A DNA stretch of 64,000 bases from Methylocystis heyeri (lineage in GTDB: Bacteria > Pseudomonadota > Alphaproteobacteria > Rhizobiales > Beijerinckiaceae). The notes under the pieces were generated by a model. That model was not told the origin of the DNA, ran no database searches, and worked only from the letters and a program-made list of their open reading frames with translations. The DNA lies in assembly GCF_004802635.2 (NCBI RefSeq), contig NZ_CP046052.1, positions 124,001 to 188,000 on the forward strand, given 5' to 3'. The position numbers and the translations under genes were made by a program. Of this stretch, positions 42,317 to 52,152 are shown in pieces (within the stretch, counting starts at the first letter, position 1; every line of letters starts with the position of its first letter).

Positions 42317-42973
42317 TCAACGGTGACAGGTCGAGCAATCGGTCAGATGCCCGGTTTCGATCCCATATTCCCTGAGCAGCCGCTCGCCTTTTTGGTCCTG
42401 ATCCGCTCCCGGCTTCCAGTCAGAGCGAAACAGATCGGCGAGCGGGCGCAGATTTGGGGCCGGACTGCGATGGCACTCCAGGCACCATGACATTGTGAGG
42501 GGCTGCGTCTGCCTCACGAGCGGCATGGTGTCGATGCGGCCATGGCAGGTGGAGCAGCCGACGCCTTTTGCAAGATGGATCGAATGGTCGAAATAGACAT
42601 ATGCGGGAAGCCGATGAACCCGGTTCCATTGGATCGGGACGCCCCGAGCCAGGCTTTCACGAACCGGCGCGAGCATTTCCGCATTGGTGTAGAGCTGGGA
42701 GTGACAGGTCATGCAAGTGTAGGTGGGCGGGACCGAAGCCACCGGCGACTTCTCCACCGCATCATGGCAATAGCGGCAATCAAGCCCCAGTCCGCCGACG
42801 TGATGCTCATGGCTGAAGGGCACGGGTTGCTTCAGCGTCACATTCTCTCCGGTGACGAAAGGCGACCACATCACGCCGTAAGCGACGCCTATCGCGGCGA
42901 AGGGAACAATCAGGATCGCGAGCAGGACGAGGCGAGCGATCGTATCCGCATAGGGGCGAAAGACCTGCGGCAT
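42317..42973 (-). CDS. actA: Alternative Complex III pentahaem cytochrome ActA
   Basis: 218 residues. One N-terminal transmembrane helix (LVLLAILIVPFAAIGVAYGVM), then five CxxCH haem sites: CRYCH, CMTCH, CSTCH, CLECH and CSTCH. The arrangement and length match ActA, the multihaem subunit of ACIII. In other known clusters actA leads the operon; here it is on the opposite strand, at the far end, and reads toward actF. Confidence 0.93.
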   Translation of the reverse strand: MPQVFRPYADTIARLVLLAILIVPFAAIGVAYGVMWSPFVTGENVTLKQPVPFSHEHHVGGLGLDCRYCHDAVEKSPVASVPPTYTCMTCHSQLYTNAEMLAPVRESLARGVPIQWNRVHRLPAYVYFDHSIHLAKGVGCSTCHGRIDTMPLVRQTQPLTMSWCLECHRSPAPNLRPLADLFRSDWKPGADQDQKGERLLREYGIETGHLTDCSTCHR

Positions 42974-43103
42974 TCTGCTCTCTCGGGTCGACGGCCGTCT
43001 GGAGCGCCGCGCATGCTGCTAAAGCCGGAAGAGAGCAAGAAAGTTCCACTGCCGCTTGCGTCGCCTCTGGGCCAAACGAGAGTCGACCTGCGGAAGATTG
43101 CTT

Positions 43104-44513
43104 TCAGCGATTTGCAGCGCCCGGCGTATCGGGTCCAAACCACAGATCTTTCACCTGATCGAAATGGACGCCGGCGTCATATTCCTCGACCTTGAGACCC
43201 AGAGTCGCGGCCGAGAGGCGTCCGGCGGCCGCCATCACGCCATAGGAGGCGACGACCCGGTCACGCTGGGCGAGGACAAGGCCGATCCTTGCGCCCAGCA
43301 GCTCATACTGAGCGTTGAGAATATCCAGCGTGGTTCTCTGCCCCGCTTTGGCCTCTTCCCTCACGCCCGTCAGCGCGCGCTCCGCCGCCTTGACCTGCGC
43401 CTGCGCCGCTGTGACCTGGGCTTTGGCGGCTTGCAGGCTTCCCCAATTGGCGCGCACGAGGGACATCAGCTCGGCGCGCGCGACGTCGACGTCGAATTTC
43501 TTTTGCCCTGCGGTTTCCTTGGCCTGGCGGACGCGTGCCGAAGTTTCGCCCCCCGAATACAAGGGTATGGAGAGTTTGCCCAATACTTGCGCGCCGACGG
43601 CGCGATTGCCGCGTCCGTCTATGTCGGATTGGGTGTAGACATTGCCCACGAGTGAAAAGGTCGGCATGAAGTCGCCCTCGGCGACGAGCACCTGGAGATC
43701 GGCCGCATCCGCATCATGCAGCGCGGCGCAGGCGATCGGATGCTCGACCAGCGCTATGCGTTCAGCCTCTTCCCGCGTTTTTGGCAGCAGATTGTCGATG
43801 GGGGACGCGGGAACCAGCTTGTTCGGTTCGTCGCCGACGACCTTCTTATAGGCGCCGATGCTGGCTTCCACGGTCGCCCGGGCGGCTGCGGCTTGCGCGC
43901 GTCCCGCCGAGAGGCGGGCTTCGGCCTGCGCAATGTCCGTCAGGGTGATCTGCCCCGCGGCGTATCTCTCCTTGACCTGACGGAGCTGTTCGCCGAGCAC
44001 CGAGACATTGCTCTCATGGAGCTGCAAAATCGCGGTGTCGCGCATCACGTTCATATAGGCGGAGACGACATCCAGCAGCACGCGCGACTCGGTGAGGCGC
44101 AGCCGCTGCCGCGCGGCATAGACATTTGCCTCTGCGGCGCGCGTCGAGTTGATGGCCTTCAGCCCGTCGAACAGGGGCTGTTCGACGCTCAGGATCGCGG
44201 AACGGGGGGCGCCCTGGTTGTTCTGGATCGATTGCGTGAACACCGGGTCCAGATAGTCGCCGTTGCTGATGTCGGTCGCATTGTTGACCGAGCGCCGCCG
44301 CTCCGCCCCTAAAAATGTGTCGGTCTTGACCCGCGGACGCAGCTGGGACAGGGCTCGGGGCACGTTTTCGTCCTGTGCGCGAACCCCTGCGCGATCAGAG
44401 TTCAGCACCGGATTGGCGCGATAGGCTTTGGTCAGCGCGCCGTTCAGGGTTTCCGCGCCCACCGGAGCGGGCGCCGCGAAAACCAGCGTCGCCATCAGAA
44501 TCCGCCGTTTCAA
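43104..44513 (-). CDS. TolC-family outer-membrane channel protein
   Basis: 469 residues from a TTG start overlapping the RND gene stop (TTGA), with a GGTGAG ribosome site. A signal peptide (ILMATLVFAAPAPVGA) is followed by the two TolC repeats of helices and strands (LNGALTKAYRANPVL...; LDILNAQYELLGARIGLVLAQRDRVVASY). The protein is the outer-membrane exit duct of the MFP-RND system encoded just upstream. It belongs to the TolC type rather than CzcC. Confidence 0.9.
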   Translation of the reverse strand: MKRRILMATLVFAAPAPVGAETLNGALTKAYRANPVLNSDRAGVRAQDENVPRALSQLRPRVKTDTFLGAERRRSVNNATDISNGDYLDPVFTQSIQNNQGAPRSAILSVEQPLFDGLKAINSTRAAEANVYAARQRLRLTESRVLLDVVSAYMNVMRDTAILQLHESNVSVLGEQLRQVKERYAAGQITLTDIAQAEARLSAGRAQAAAARATVEASIGAYKKVVGDEPNKLVPASPIDNLLPKTREEAERIALVEHPIACAALHDADAADLQVLVAEGDFMPTFSLVGNVYTQSDIDGRGNRAVGAQVLGKLSIPLYSGGETSARVRQAKETAGQKKFDVDVARAELMSLVRANWGSLQAAKAQVTAAQAQVKAAERALTGVREEAKAGQRTTLDILNAQYELLGARIGLVLAQRDRVVASYGVMAAAGRLSAATLGLKVEEYDAGVHFDQVKDLWFGPDTPGAANR

Positions 44514-47500
44514 CAGCTCACCCCCCCGAGGTCGGCGGGCTCCGTTTTACGATTTCGCGTCGCTCCTTCAAAGAGGGTGTAGAGAGCCGGGAGCACGATC
44601 AGGGTCAGGAGCGTGGCGCTGATCAGGCCGCCGATGACGACCGTCGCTATCGGCTTCTGCACCTCCGCGCCGGTTCCGGTGGCGATCGCCATCGGCACGA
44701 AGCCTAGCGAAGCGACGAGAGCGGTCATGACCACCGGTCGCAGGCGGGTCATGGCGCCTTCGACGATCGCGTCCCGCGCCGGCCGCCCTGCGTCCATCAG
44801 CTGCCGTATGTAAGTGCGCATGACGAGGCCGTTGAGCACTGCGACGCCCGAAAGGGCGATGAAGCCGACCGCCGCGGACACGGACATGGGCATGCCGCGC
44901 AGCCACAGGGCGGCTACGCCGCCCGAGAGCGCCAAAGGCACGGCGCTGAAAACCAGCAGGGCGTCCATGAAGCCGCCGAGCGCGGAGAACAGCAGGAGGA
45001 AAATCATGAAGAAGCAGATCGGCACCACCAGCGTCAAACGCTCTCGCGCCTCGACCAGATTTTGGAACTGACCGCCCCAGGTCAGCCAATAGCCGGGAGG
45101 CACGCGCACCTTGGCGTCGATTTTCTTCTGCGCCTCGGCGACGACCGATGCGATGTCGCGGCCGCGCACATTCGCCGTGACCACGACGCGCCGTTTGCCG
45201 TTCTCTCGCGAAATCTGGTTCTGTCCCTCGACGAAGGAGAACTTCGCCACCTGCTTGAGCAGGATCGTGCCCGTCTGGCCTTTTTCATCGGGCGGCAGCG
45301 ACAGGGGAATGTTCTCGAGACGGCGGGGGTCTTCCCTGATGTCGTCCGCCAGACGCACCATGATCGGAAAGCGACGGTCGCCCTCGAACACCACTCCGGC
45401 CTGCTGGCCGCCGATGGCGGCTCCGATCACGTCCTGCGCCTCGGAGAAGCCCAGGCCCAGCCGCGCCAGCTCTTTTTTATCGACATTGATTTCGAGGAAG
45501 GGAAGTCCGCCGATCTGCTCGACCTTGACGTCCTTTGCGCCTTCGATGCCCCGCAATATGGATGCGATCTGGTTGGCGCTCTTGAGCATGACGTCGAAAT
45601 CCTCGCCGAAGGTCTTGATCGCTATATCGCCGCGCACGCCGGCGAGCAGCTCGTTGAAGCGGTTCTGGATCGGCTGGGAGAATTCATAGGCGTTGCCCGG
45701 CAGCACATCCACTTTGGCTTGGATGCGGCGAATGAGCTCCGGCTTGGGAAGGTGGGGATCAGGCCATTCCGCCTCCGGCTTCAGCATGATGTAGGTGTCG
45801 GTCAAATTCGGCGGCATGGGGTCGGTCGCCACCTCGGCAGTGCCGGTCTTGGAGAAGACATAGGAGACCTCCGGGACCTGAAGAATCGCCTTCTCGATCT
45901 GCAGCTGCATGGCCTGCGACTGCGTGAGCGACGTGCTCGGGATGCGGTAGGCCTGCATGGCGAGGTTCTTCTCGTCCAGGGTGGGGATGAACTCCTGGCC
46001 GAGGCTGCCGAACAGCAACAGGGACGCGAGGAATATCGCCGCCGCGGCGCCGATGGTCGGAATGGGAGCGGCGATGGCGCGCTCGAGCAAGGGGCGATAG
46101 CCGCGCTTCAGCGCCGCCATGAAGAAATTCTCGCTTTCCTCGACCTGGCCGGAAATAAGAACGGAGGTCATCGCCGGAACGAAGCTCAAGGAGAGAACGA
46201 AGGCGCAGACCAGGGCGATGATGACGGTCAAAGCCATGGGCTGGAACATCTTGCCTTCGACGCCCGAGAAGGTCAGCAGCGGCAGGTAAACCAGAATGAT
46301 GATGGCCTGCCCGTAGACCGTGGGCTTTATCATCTCCTCGGCCGATCCGATGATGGTGCTCAGCCTTTCGCCGATGGACAGATCCTCTCCGAGCTCATGG
46401 CGGCGCTCGGCGAGCCGGCGCAGGCTGTTCTCCGCGATGATGACCGCGCCGTCGGCGATGAGCCCGAAATCCAGCGCGCCGAGGCTCATCAGATTGGCGC
46501 TGATTTGGCCCTGCACCATCACGGAGATCAGCAGGAGCATGGTGATGGGAATGACCAGCGCGGTGATCAGCGCCGCGCGGAAATTGCCCAGCATGGCGAA
46601 CAGAACCACGATGACGAGGGCCGCGCCCTCGGCGAGGTTTTTCGCCACCGTCTTGATCGTGGCGTCGACCAGCAATGTGCGGTTCAATATGGCCCGCGTT
46701 TCTATGCCGGGCGGCAGCGATTTGCCGATCTCCTTCAGTCTGGCGTCGATCGCCTGGGAGACGATGCGGCTGTTGTCGCCGATCAGCATCAGGGCGGTGC
46801 CGATCACGACTTCCTTGCCGTCCATGCTCGCGCTGCCGGTGCGCAGTTCGCGGCCGACGCCGACCTGGGCGATATCCTTGATCCGCACCGGCACGCCGCC
46901 GCGGCTGGCGACCGGAACCGACAATATGTCGGAAAAATCCTCGAGGCGGCCGCGGCTGCGAACCACATAGCCTTCCCCGTTGCTTTCGATATAGCCGGCG
47001 CCGCGGCTCAGATTGTTGCGTTCCAGGATCGAGGCGACGTTCGCAAAGGATAGGCCGAGCGCGTAGAGTTTCGCCGGGTCGGGATGCACGCCATAGGTCT
47101 TGACGTAGCCTCCGAGCGAGTCGATGCCGGCGATGCCGGGAACGACGCGCAACTGCGGCCGGATGATCCAGTCCTGCACGGTGCGGAGATAGGCGGATTT
47201 CTCGAGGTCGCTGCGCAGGACCTGCCCTTCGGGCGTGAGATAGGAGCCGTCGCTCTGCCAGCCCGGCTCGCCGTCGCGTCCCGGCTTGGGCTCCTTGAAG
47301 GTGACGCTCCACATGTAGATTTCGCTCAAGCCCGTGGCGACGGGGCCCATGCGGACGTCGACGCCCGCGGGAAAATCCGCCTTCGCCTGCGCAAGCCGCT
47401 CCGAAACCTGCTGTCGGGCGAAGTAGATGTCCACCTTGTCGGCGAAAACAGCCGTGATCTGGGCGAAGCCGTTTCGTGACAGGGAACGGGTGTATTCGAG

Positions 47501-47734
47501 TCCCGGAATGCCGGCGAGTGCGTTCTCGATCGGAAAGGTGACCTGCTTCTCCATCTCGATCGGAGAGAGAGACGGGGCCAAAGCGTTGATCTGGACCTGA
47601 TTGTTGGTGATGTCCGGCACGGCGTCGATCGGGAGGCGGGTGAGCGACCAAGCGCCAAAACCGCATGCGATGACGACCGCGACCAATACGAGCCACGGGC
47701 GGTGGACCGAAAAGGCGATTATCCCCCTGATCAT
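44510..47734 (-). CDS. czcA: Heavy-metal RND efflux transporter (CzcA/CusA type)
   Basis: 1074 residues, the usual HME-RND length. Twelve transmembrane helices with two large periplasmic loops. The signature GALDFGLIADGAVIIAEN in TM4 is the heavy-metal RND motif carrying the proton-relay Asp and Glu. It starts RGIIAFSVHRPWLVLVAVV. Gene symbol used as family name; the metal (Co/Zn/Cd/Cu) is not fixed here. The downstream TolC gene overlaps by four bases. Confidence 0.93.
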   Translation of the reverse strand: MIRGIIAFSVHRPWLVLVAVVIACGFGAWSLTRLPIDAVPDITNNQVQINALAPSLSPIEMEKQVTFPIENALAGIPGLEYTRSLSRNGFAQITAVFADKVDIYFARQQVSERLAQAKADFPAGVDVRMGPVATGLSEIYMWSVTFKEPKPGRDGEPGWQSDGSYLTPEGQVLRSDLEKSAYLRTVQDWIIRPQLRVVPGIAGIDSLGGYVKTYGVHPDPAKLYALGLSFANVASILERNNLSRGAGYIESNGEGYVVRSRGRLEDFSDILSVPVASRGGVPVRIKDIAQVGVGRELRTGSASMDGKEVVIGTALMLIGDNSRIVSQAIDARLKEIGKSLPPGIETRAILNRTLLVDATIKTVAKNLAEGAALVIVVLFAMLGNFRAALITALVIPITMLLLISVMVQGQISANLMSLGALDFGLIADGAVIIAENSLRRLAERRHELGEDLSIGERLSTIIGSAEEMIKPTVYGQAIIILVYLPLLTFSGVEGKMFQPMALTVIIALVCAFVLSLSFVPAMTSVLISGQVEESENFFMAALKRGYRPLLERAIAAPIPTIGAAAAIFLASLLLFGSLGQEFIPTLDEKNLAMQAYRIPSTSLTQSQAMQLQIEKAILQVPEVSYVFSKTGTAEVATDPMPPNLTDTYIMLKPEAEWPDPHLPKPELIRRIQAKVDVLPGNAYEFSQPIQNRFNELLAGVRGDIAIKTFGEDFDVMLKSANQIASILRGIEGAKDVKVEQIGGLPFLEINVDKKELARLGLGFSEAQDVIGAAIGGQQAGVVFEGDRRFPIMVRLADDIREDPRRLENIPLSLPPDEKGQTGTILLKQVAKFSFVEGQNQISRENGKRRVVVTANVRGRDIASVVAEAQKKIDAKVRVPPGYWLTWGGQFQNLVEARERLTLVVPICFFMIFLLLFSALGGFMDALLVFSAVPLALSGGVAALWLRGMPMSVSAAVGFIALSGVAVLNGLVMRTYIRQLMDAGRPARDAIVEGAMTRLRPVVMTALVASLGFVPMAIATGTGAEVQKPIATVVIGGLISATLLTLIVLPALYTLFEGATRNRKTEPADLGGVSC

Positions 47735-47791
47735 TTACGCACACCCATCCATGCGGCCGCTCCAATGCCCCTGCCGACACGGCATTCGGCG

Positions 47792-49060
47792 TCAATCGCC
47801 CGTGTCTATCGAGCTTTTTCCGAGTTCCGCCTTCAGGGCGAAGGTCCCGCCGACTGCGATCGTCTCTCCCGGCTCGATTCCGGAAATGATCTCGGTCGAC
47901 TCGTCGTCGGAGGCGCCGAGGTCGACTTTTCGCCTGACGAAACCATCCGGAACGCGAATGAAGACCGAGGGTTCGCCGTCGATCGTCTGGATCGCCGCCC
48001 GTGGAACCGCCATGCGCACGCGGGCCTTGGCAAGATCGATTTTGGCGGTGAGCATGGCGCCCGGGCGCAAGACGCCGTCGGCGTTGTCGAAACTCGCCAG
48101 GACCGAACCCGATTGGGTGCCCTGATCCAGCACCCGGGGCGAGTAGGTCACCAGCCCGTCATGGCCGGCCCCGTCCGCGGTCACAATACGAACAGGTTGA
48201 TTTTCCTTGATGTTCGCAAGGTCGGCCTGGCCGACGGAAAGCTCGGCCTCGACGACGCTCAAATCGGCGAGCCTGAACAGCTCCTTTTCCTGACCTTCTC
48301 CGCCGACCGGCTGGCCCAGATTGACCCGGCGCTCCACAACCGCGCCCGCCACGGGCGCGCGAATTTCCTTGCGGCGCAGCTCGGCGACCGGTTGCCTGGG
48401 CAATGTGGCGATCTCATTCTCGCTGAGGTCCAGCGCCGCGAGCTTCTGGCGGGCGACGTCGAGCCGCAGCTTGGCCTCCGAAAAGGTCGTCCTGGCCCGC
48501 AAGAACAGCTGTTCCGCGGTGATTTTCTTCTCGAAAAGGCCTTTTTCGCGCTGGAACAGCTCGTTTTGCAGATTGTAGTTCACGAGTGCGGCGAGATATT
48601 CGCTCTTGGCGTCGGCGACTTCGCGGCTGTCGAGAATGGCGACGACTTCGTCTTTCTGCACCATGTCGCCGAGCTTCTTGCGCAGTTCGGCCACGGTTCC
48701 CGCAACCTTCGCCGCGACCCGGCCGACACGGTCGGGGTCGGACGAGACCAGCGCCGGGACGGTCATTCGCTTGGTCAGCGCGCCGCCCGCGACGCGGGCC
48801 GTTTCAACGCCGGCGGCGCTGATCTGCTCGGGCGACAGCTTGATGTGCCCCTCGACCTGTTTTTCGGCGTCCTGCGCAGACGGCGCCACGGCTCGCGAGG
48901 AAAACAACGACCTCAAAGGCGCGGATATTTGCGGAAACCATGAACCGGCGAGGAGGCTTGCGGCAATCGCCGCGGGGATGAGCAGCTTGCGCGACCAGGA
49001 CGCAAGAGGGCCCGTTCTGCGCTCGTCGCTTCGGGTATATCCGCCGTGAAGAGAATCCAT
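47792..49060 (-). CDS. czcB: Periplasmic membrane fusion protein of the RND system
   Basis: 422 residues. An N-terminal membrane anchor (LLIPAAIAASLLAGSWF), a beta-barrel/lipoyl half (VGRVAAKVAGTVAELRKKLGDMVQKDEVVAILDS), a long alpha-hairpin (about 145-225), then the second lipoyl half (KEIRAPVAGAVVERRVNLGQPV) and a C-terminal barrel. It bridges the RND pump and TolC. It lies 57 bases before the RND gene and begins the operon downstream of the terminator at 49317-49359. Confidence 0.93.
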   Translation of the reverse strand: MDSLHGGYTRSDERRTGPLASWSRKLLIPAAIAASLLAGSWFPQISAPLRSLFSSRAVAPSAQDAEKQVEGHIKLSPEQISAAGVETARVAGGALTKRMTVPALVSSDPDRVGRVAAKVAGTVAELRKKLGDMVQKDEVVAILDSREVADAKSEYLAALVNYNLQNELFQREKGLFEKKITAEQLFLRARTTFSEAKLRLDVARQKLAALDLSENEIATLPRQPVAELRRKEIRAPVAGAVVERRVNLGQPVGGEGQEKELFRLADLSVVEAELSVGQADLANIKENQPVRIVTADGAGHDGLVTYSPRVLDQGTQSGSVLASFDNADGVLRPGAMLTAKIDLAKARVRMAVPRAAIQTIDGEPSVFIRVPDGFVRRKVDLGASDDESTEIISGIEPGETIAVGGTFALKAELGKSSIDTGD

Positions 49061-49383
49061 GTGTTTCGCTCTCGTCGCGCTCGGGCGCGCGTTACCCTCG
49101 AATAATCTTTCGGGCTAGCGGGAATCGAGCCGGATGAAAGGGTTGTAGCGCATCCTGACCGCAGGAGTCCGTCAATTTTCCGACGCTGCTTTCCAGGCCG
49201 ATCCTCCCCGGTAGCGCGTCATGCCCTGGAGCCTCCCTAGCACGCGCCGGTCATTCAGCGTAGCCCGCGCTCGGATTCGCCGCTCCTCCGTTCCGGGCGA
49301 GCGCTCGTCGCCGGGGGTGAAAAAGAAAGCGGCGGGAACCGGATGCCGGTCCCCGCCGCGTCTCGCTGGCTTGTCCTATCGGG
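49061..49383. other. Intergenic region with terminator and RND operon promoter space
   Basis: About 323 bases between the copper-type TonB receptor gene and the membrane fusion protein gene, both on the minus strand. It contains the strong terminator at 49317-49359. The rest should hold the promoter of the RND operon; no other gene or RNA was seen. Confidence 0.5.
49317..49359 (-). terminator. Rho-independent terminator after the TonB receptor gene
   Basis: GC-rich hairpin with arms GCGGCGGGGACCGG / CCGGTTCCCGCCGC and a short loop, followed on the minus strand by TTTCTTTT. It lies 25 bases after the receptor stop and separates the fecI-fecR-receptor unit from the RND operon. Confidence 0.85.
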
Positions 49384-52047
49384 TTAGAACTTCACATTGG
49401 TCGCGACATAGAAAGAGCGGCCCATGCCCGGCACGGCGATGCCCCAGGGCGGAGCGATAGGCAGGGGCCCGGACATGGTGGCGCCATAGCCGACATAGGC
49501 GCCGCCCAAAGGCAGATAGTAGAAGGTGTTGAAGAGGTTCTCGATGCCGAGGTCGATGCGGACGTTGTTCCATTCGTAGCTGGTGCGGAGATTGAACAGG
49601 GCGTAGCCGCCGGTCTTCACTTCGTTTCTGACCTGATCGACATTCTTCTTGGCGCCGACGAATTGTCCTTCGATGGCGTTGGTCCATCCGCCCCATTTCT
49701 GTTCGAGCGACAGTTTCGAATTGACCGGCATCATCTGATAGAGGTTGCCGCCCGTCACCGTGTTCTGGCCGTTGACGTAGCTCAGAGTTCCTTTCGCCAG
49801 AAAATCGCCGAACGGCGTGTCCTTGGCGAGCAGGGCGTGCCCGGAAAGGTCGCCGCCGAAGAGCCGCGCGTTCTGGTTTATGAACTGCAGGGACACGAAG
49901 CCGGTCGTGCCGGTCAGATTGTTCATCGCGGACGTTCCGCAAACCCAGGGCGGACAGCGCTGAACGTCGATGTAGTTGGAGACATAGGTGAAATAGGGCG
50001 TGAATTTCAGCCCCAGGCTGTTGTCGACGCTGTGCCAGTCGGCGGTGAAGCTGGCGGTATGCGCGGTTTCCGGCTGCAGGCCGAGGTTGCCGATATAGAA
50101 GTTGCCGTCGCCGAACCACCCGATCATCTCCATCGCCATCAGGGAGTTGGACCAGGTGTAGCGTTCATAGAGATTGGGCGAGCGGGTCTTCATCGAATAG
50201 CCGAACGTATAGCTCTGGGTGGGGCTCGGCGTATAAGTGGCCAGCGCGGTCGCATTCCAGTTGGGGTCGGTGTAGCCCCTGTCTGCATTGTTGAAGTTGG
50301 TGACCGGATACAACGGAGTGTCGTAGGCCTTATTGTAGCCGTGCACGGGCCCCGCGTTCATGACGACGACGTCGCTGCGGACGCCGACCAGCGTCGTCCA
50401 TTCCGAATTCCAGCGCGACTCGACTTCGCCGAAGAGATCGAAGCGGTCTCTTTGGCCGTTGTTGATGTTGATGAAGGTGTCGGGAGCCATGCCGCCCATG
50501 GCCCAACCCTTGGGAAGAACGACGGGCGACGGCGGCCACCATTCCCAATAGCGATAGAGCTGGAATTCTCCTCCGAGCCTCAGAACATGCTTGTCTGATA
50601 TGTTGATGCTGGAAGTCAGCTTGGCCCCGGTGTTTTCGGCCTTGGTGTCCATCGGCATGCCGGGCGCGACAACGGTTCTCAGCGATCCGTAAAAGTACTG
50701 TTTATCCTCGCCGAAATCCATGATGTGGCGGACGGTCTGATGGTAGACCTGACCGTCGAGCTTGCCCCAGTCGAACTCGCCATTGTAGCGCACATTGCCC
50801 TGGATGCTCCGGTTTTCCGTCATATCCATGCGCTGATTGGGATAGTCCTGGTAGGGAATGTGCTGGAACGCCACATCGGCCGTAACCAGATGATTCTCAT
50901 GGCGGAACGCCAGCGAAATATCGTGGTTCTGGGACTGGTAGTCGGTCGAGCCGACCTCGTTTCCGGCCAGCCAGGGCGTGAGGTTGCCGAGCCGCGTGAT
51001 CGGGAAGGTGGACGGAGGCGTCAGAAAGGCCGGTCCGAACAGATGGAAATTGGCGCCGGCGCGGTAGTTCTGCGACTGCGCGAACGAGCCGTTATAGGTG
51101 ATGCTGAAGTTTTCCGTAGCCGCTGTGGCGGAAAGATTGCCGCCGAGGGCGCTGCCGTTGCTGCGGTAGTAAGTTCCCGCTTCGCCCTTGGTCAGCAGCA
51201 TCTGTCCGGGAGCCGCGAAGACAGGGGCCGGGGGATCGACCTGTATGGCGCCTCCGATGCTGTCGCCGCCCGCGCTCACCGGAACCACGCCCGTATAAAC
51301 GGTGATTTTGCCGACATGCGAGGGGTCGATATAGGACAGCGGCGGGTTCATATGGTTGGCGCAGGCCGCGATTATCGGAATGCCGCTGACCGTGACATGC
51401 AGGCGATCGTCCGCGAGGCCGTCGAGCACGGGCATCCCCGACACGCCGCCCGCCGTGAAGACCGACGCTCCCGGAATGTCCCGCAGAAGGCTCGCCGTGT
51501 CATTGGTGGTCGCGCGTTGCACGGCGACATTGTCGACCACCGCCGCGGCTCCCGCGGGTTGCGAGATATCGCGCGAGTGGTCGCCCTGCGCGGGAGCGGA
51601 GGTCGCCGCCCTGCGCTGCGCCGCCTGGATTTCGATGGGCGGCAGCGCATGCGCGCCGCTGGCGTCGCTTTGCGTTTGCGTCGCGGCTTGAGCCAGCATG
51701 ATCGAGACCGATTGGCGCCCGGCGTCGACCTTGTAGGTGAGGCCGGTGCCCGCCAGCAGTTCATGCAGCGCGGTGTCGAGCGTATGTTTGCCCGATACGC
51801 CGGCGGTTTTCATGTGGCGGGTGAGAGCGGCGTCGTAAAGCAGTTGCGAGCCGCTTTCGTCCGCCAGCCTGTTGAGCGCGTCGGGCACCGGACCCGCCGG
51901 GATTTGATAGGCCTGGGTCGCGATATGGGCCTTGGCGGGCGAACTGTCGATCGCGAGGGCCGATGGGCCGGCGATGAAGAAACCGATCGCCGTCGCCGTC
52001 GCTGCGCGTTTTCCGCGTCGTTTCGAATATTTTCCTGTTTCCGCCAT
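49384..52047 (-). CDS. TonB-dependent copper-type receptor with STN signalling domain
   Basis: 887 residues from the ATG at 52047, which has GGAGG upstream; an ATG four codons earlier lacks such a site. Signal peptide, then an STN domain (about 44-120) that contacts FecR-type regulators, plug and 22-strand barrel ending in KF. In the plug, CANHM (C229...M233) gives CxxxM, and RHIMD (441-443, HxM) follows later. These match the CxxxM and HxM copper site of OprC/NosA receptors. FecI and FecR genes lie directly upstream, so it is probably a copper-sensing transducer. Confidence 0.9.
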   Translation of the reverse strand: MAETGKYSKRRGKRAATATAIGFFIAGPSALAIDSSPAKAHIATQAYQIPAGPVPDALNRLADESGSQLLYDAALTRHMKTAGVSGKHTLDTALHELLAGTGLTYKVDAGRQSVSIMLAQAATQTQSDASGAHALPPIEIQAAQRRAATSAPAQGDHSRDISQPAGAAAVVDNVAVQRATTNDTASLLRDIPGASVFTAGGVSGMPVLDGLADDRLHVTVSGIPIIAACANHMNPPLSYIDPSHVGKITVYTGVVPVSAGGDSIGGAIQVDPPAPVFAAPGQMLLTKGEAGTYYRSNGSALGGNLSATAATENFSITYNGSFAQSQNYRAGANFHLFGPAFLTPPSTFPITRLGNLTPWLAGNEVGSTDYQSQNHDISLAFRHENHLVTADVAFQHIPYQDYPNQRMDMTENRSIQGNVRYNGEFDWGKLDGQVYHQTVRHIMDFGEDKQYFYGSLRTVVAPGMPMDTKAENTGAKLTSSINISDKHVLRLGGEFQLYRYWEWWPPSPVVLPKGWAMGGMAPDTFININNGQRDRFDLFGEVESRWNSEWTTLVGVRSDVVVMNAGPVHGYNKAYDTPLYPVTNFNNADRGYTDPNWNATALATYTPSPTQSYTFGYSMKTRSPNLYERYTWSNSLMAMEMIGWFGDGNFYIGNLGLQPETAHTASFTADWHSVDNSLGLKFTPYFTYVSNYIDVQRCPPWVCGTSAMNNLTGTTGFVSLQFINQNARLFGGDLSGHALLAKDTPFGDFLAKGTLSYVNGQNTVTGGNLYQMMPVNSKLSLEQKWGGWTNAIEGQFVGAKKNVDQVRNEVKTGGYALFNLRTSYEWNNVRIDLGIENLFNTFYYLPLGGAYVGYGATMSGPLPIAPPWGIAVPGMGRSFYVATNVKF

Positions 52048-52152
52048 TCCGGCCTCCATCTTAGCGGCTTGGGCGCTTGCCCGCCCCTAAGACGTGGAGG
52101 ATCGAAAAACAGGAGTCCTTGATTTTAAGAAAAGATTAATGTGGTATTTTTG

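Noticed and set aside
50725-52122. Plus-strand frame opposite the TonB receptor
   Set aside because: Shadow of the receptor; no independent ribosome site or motif.
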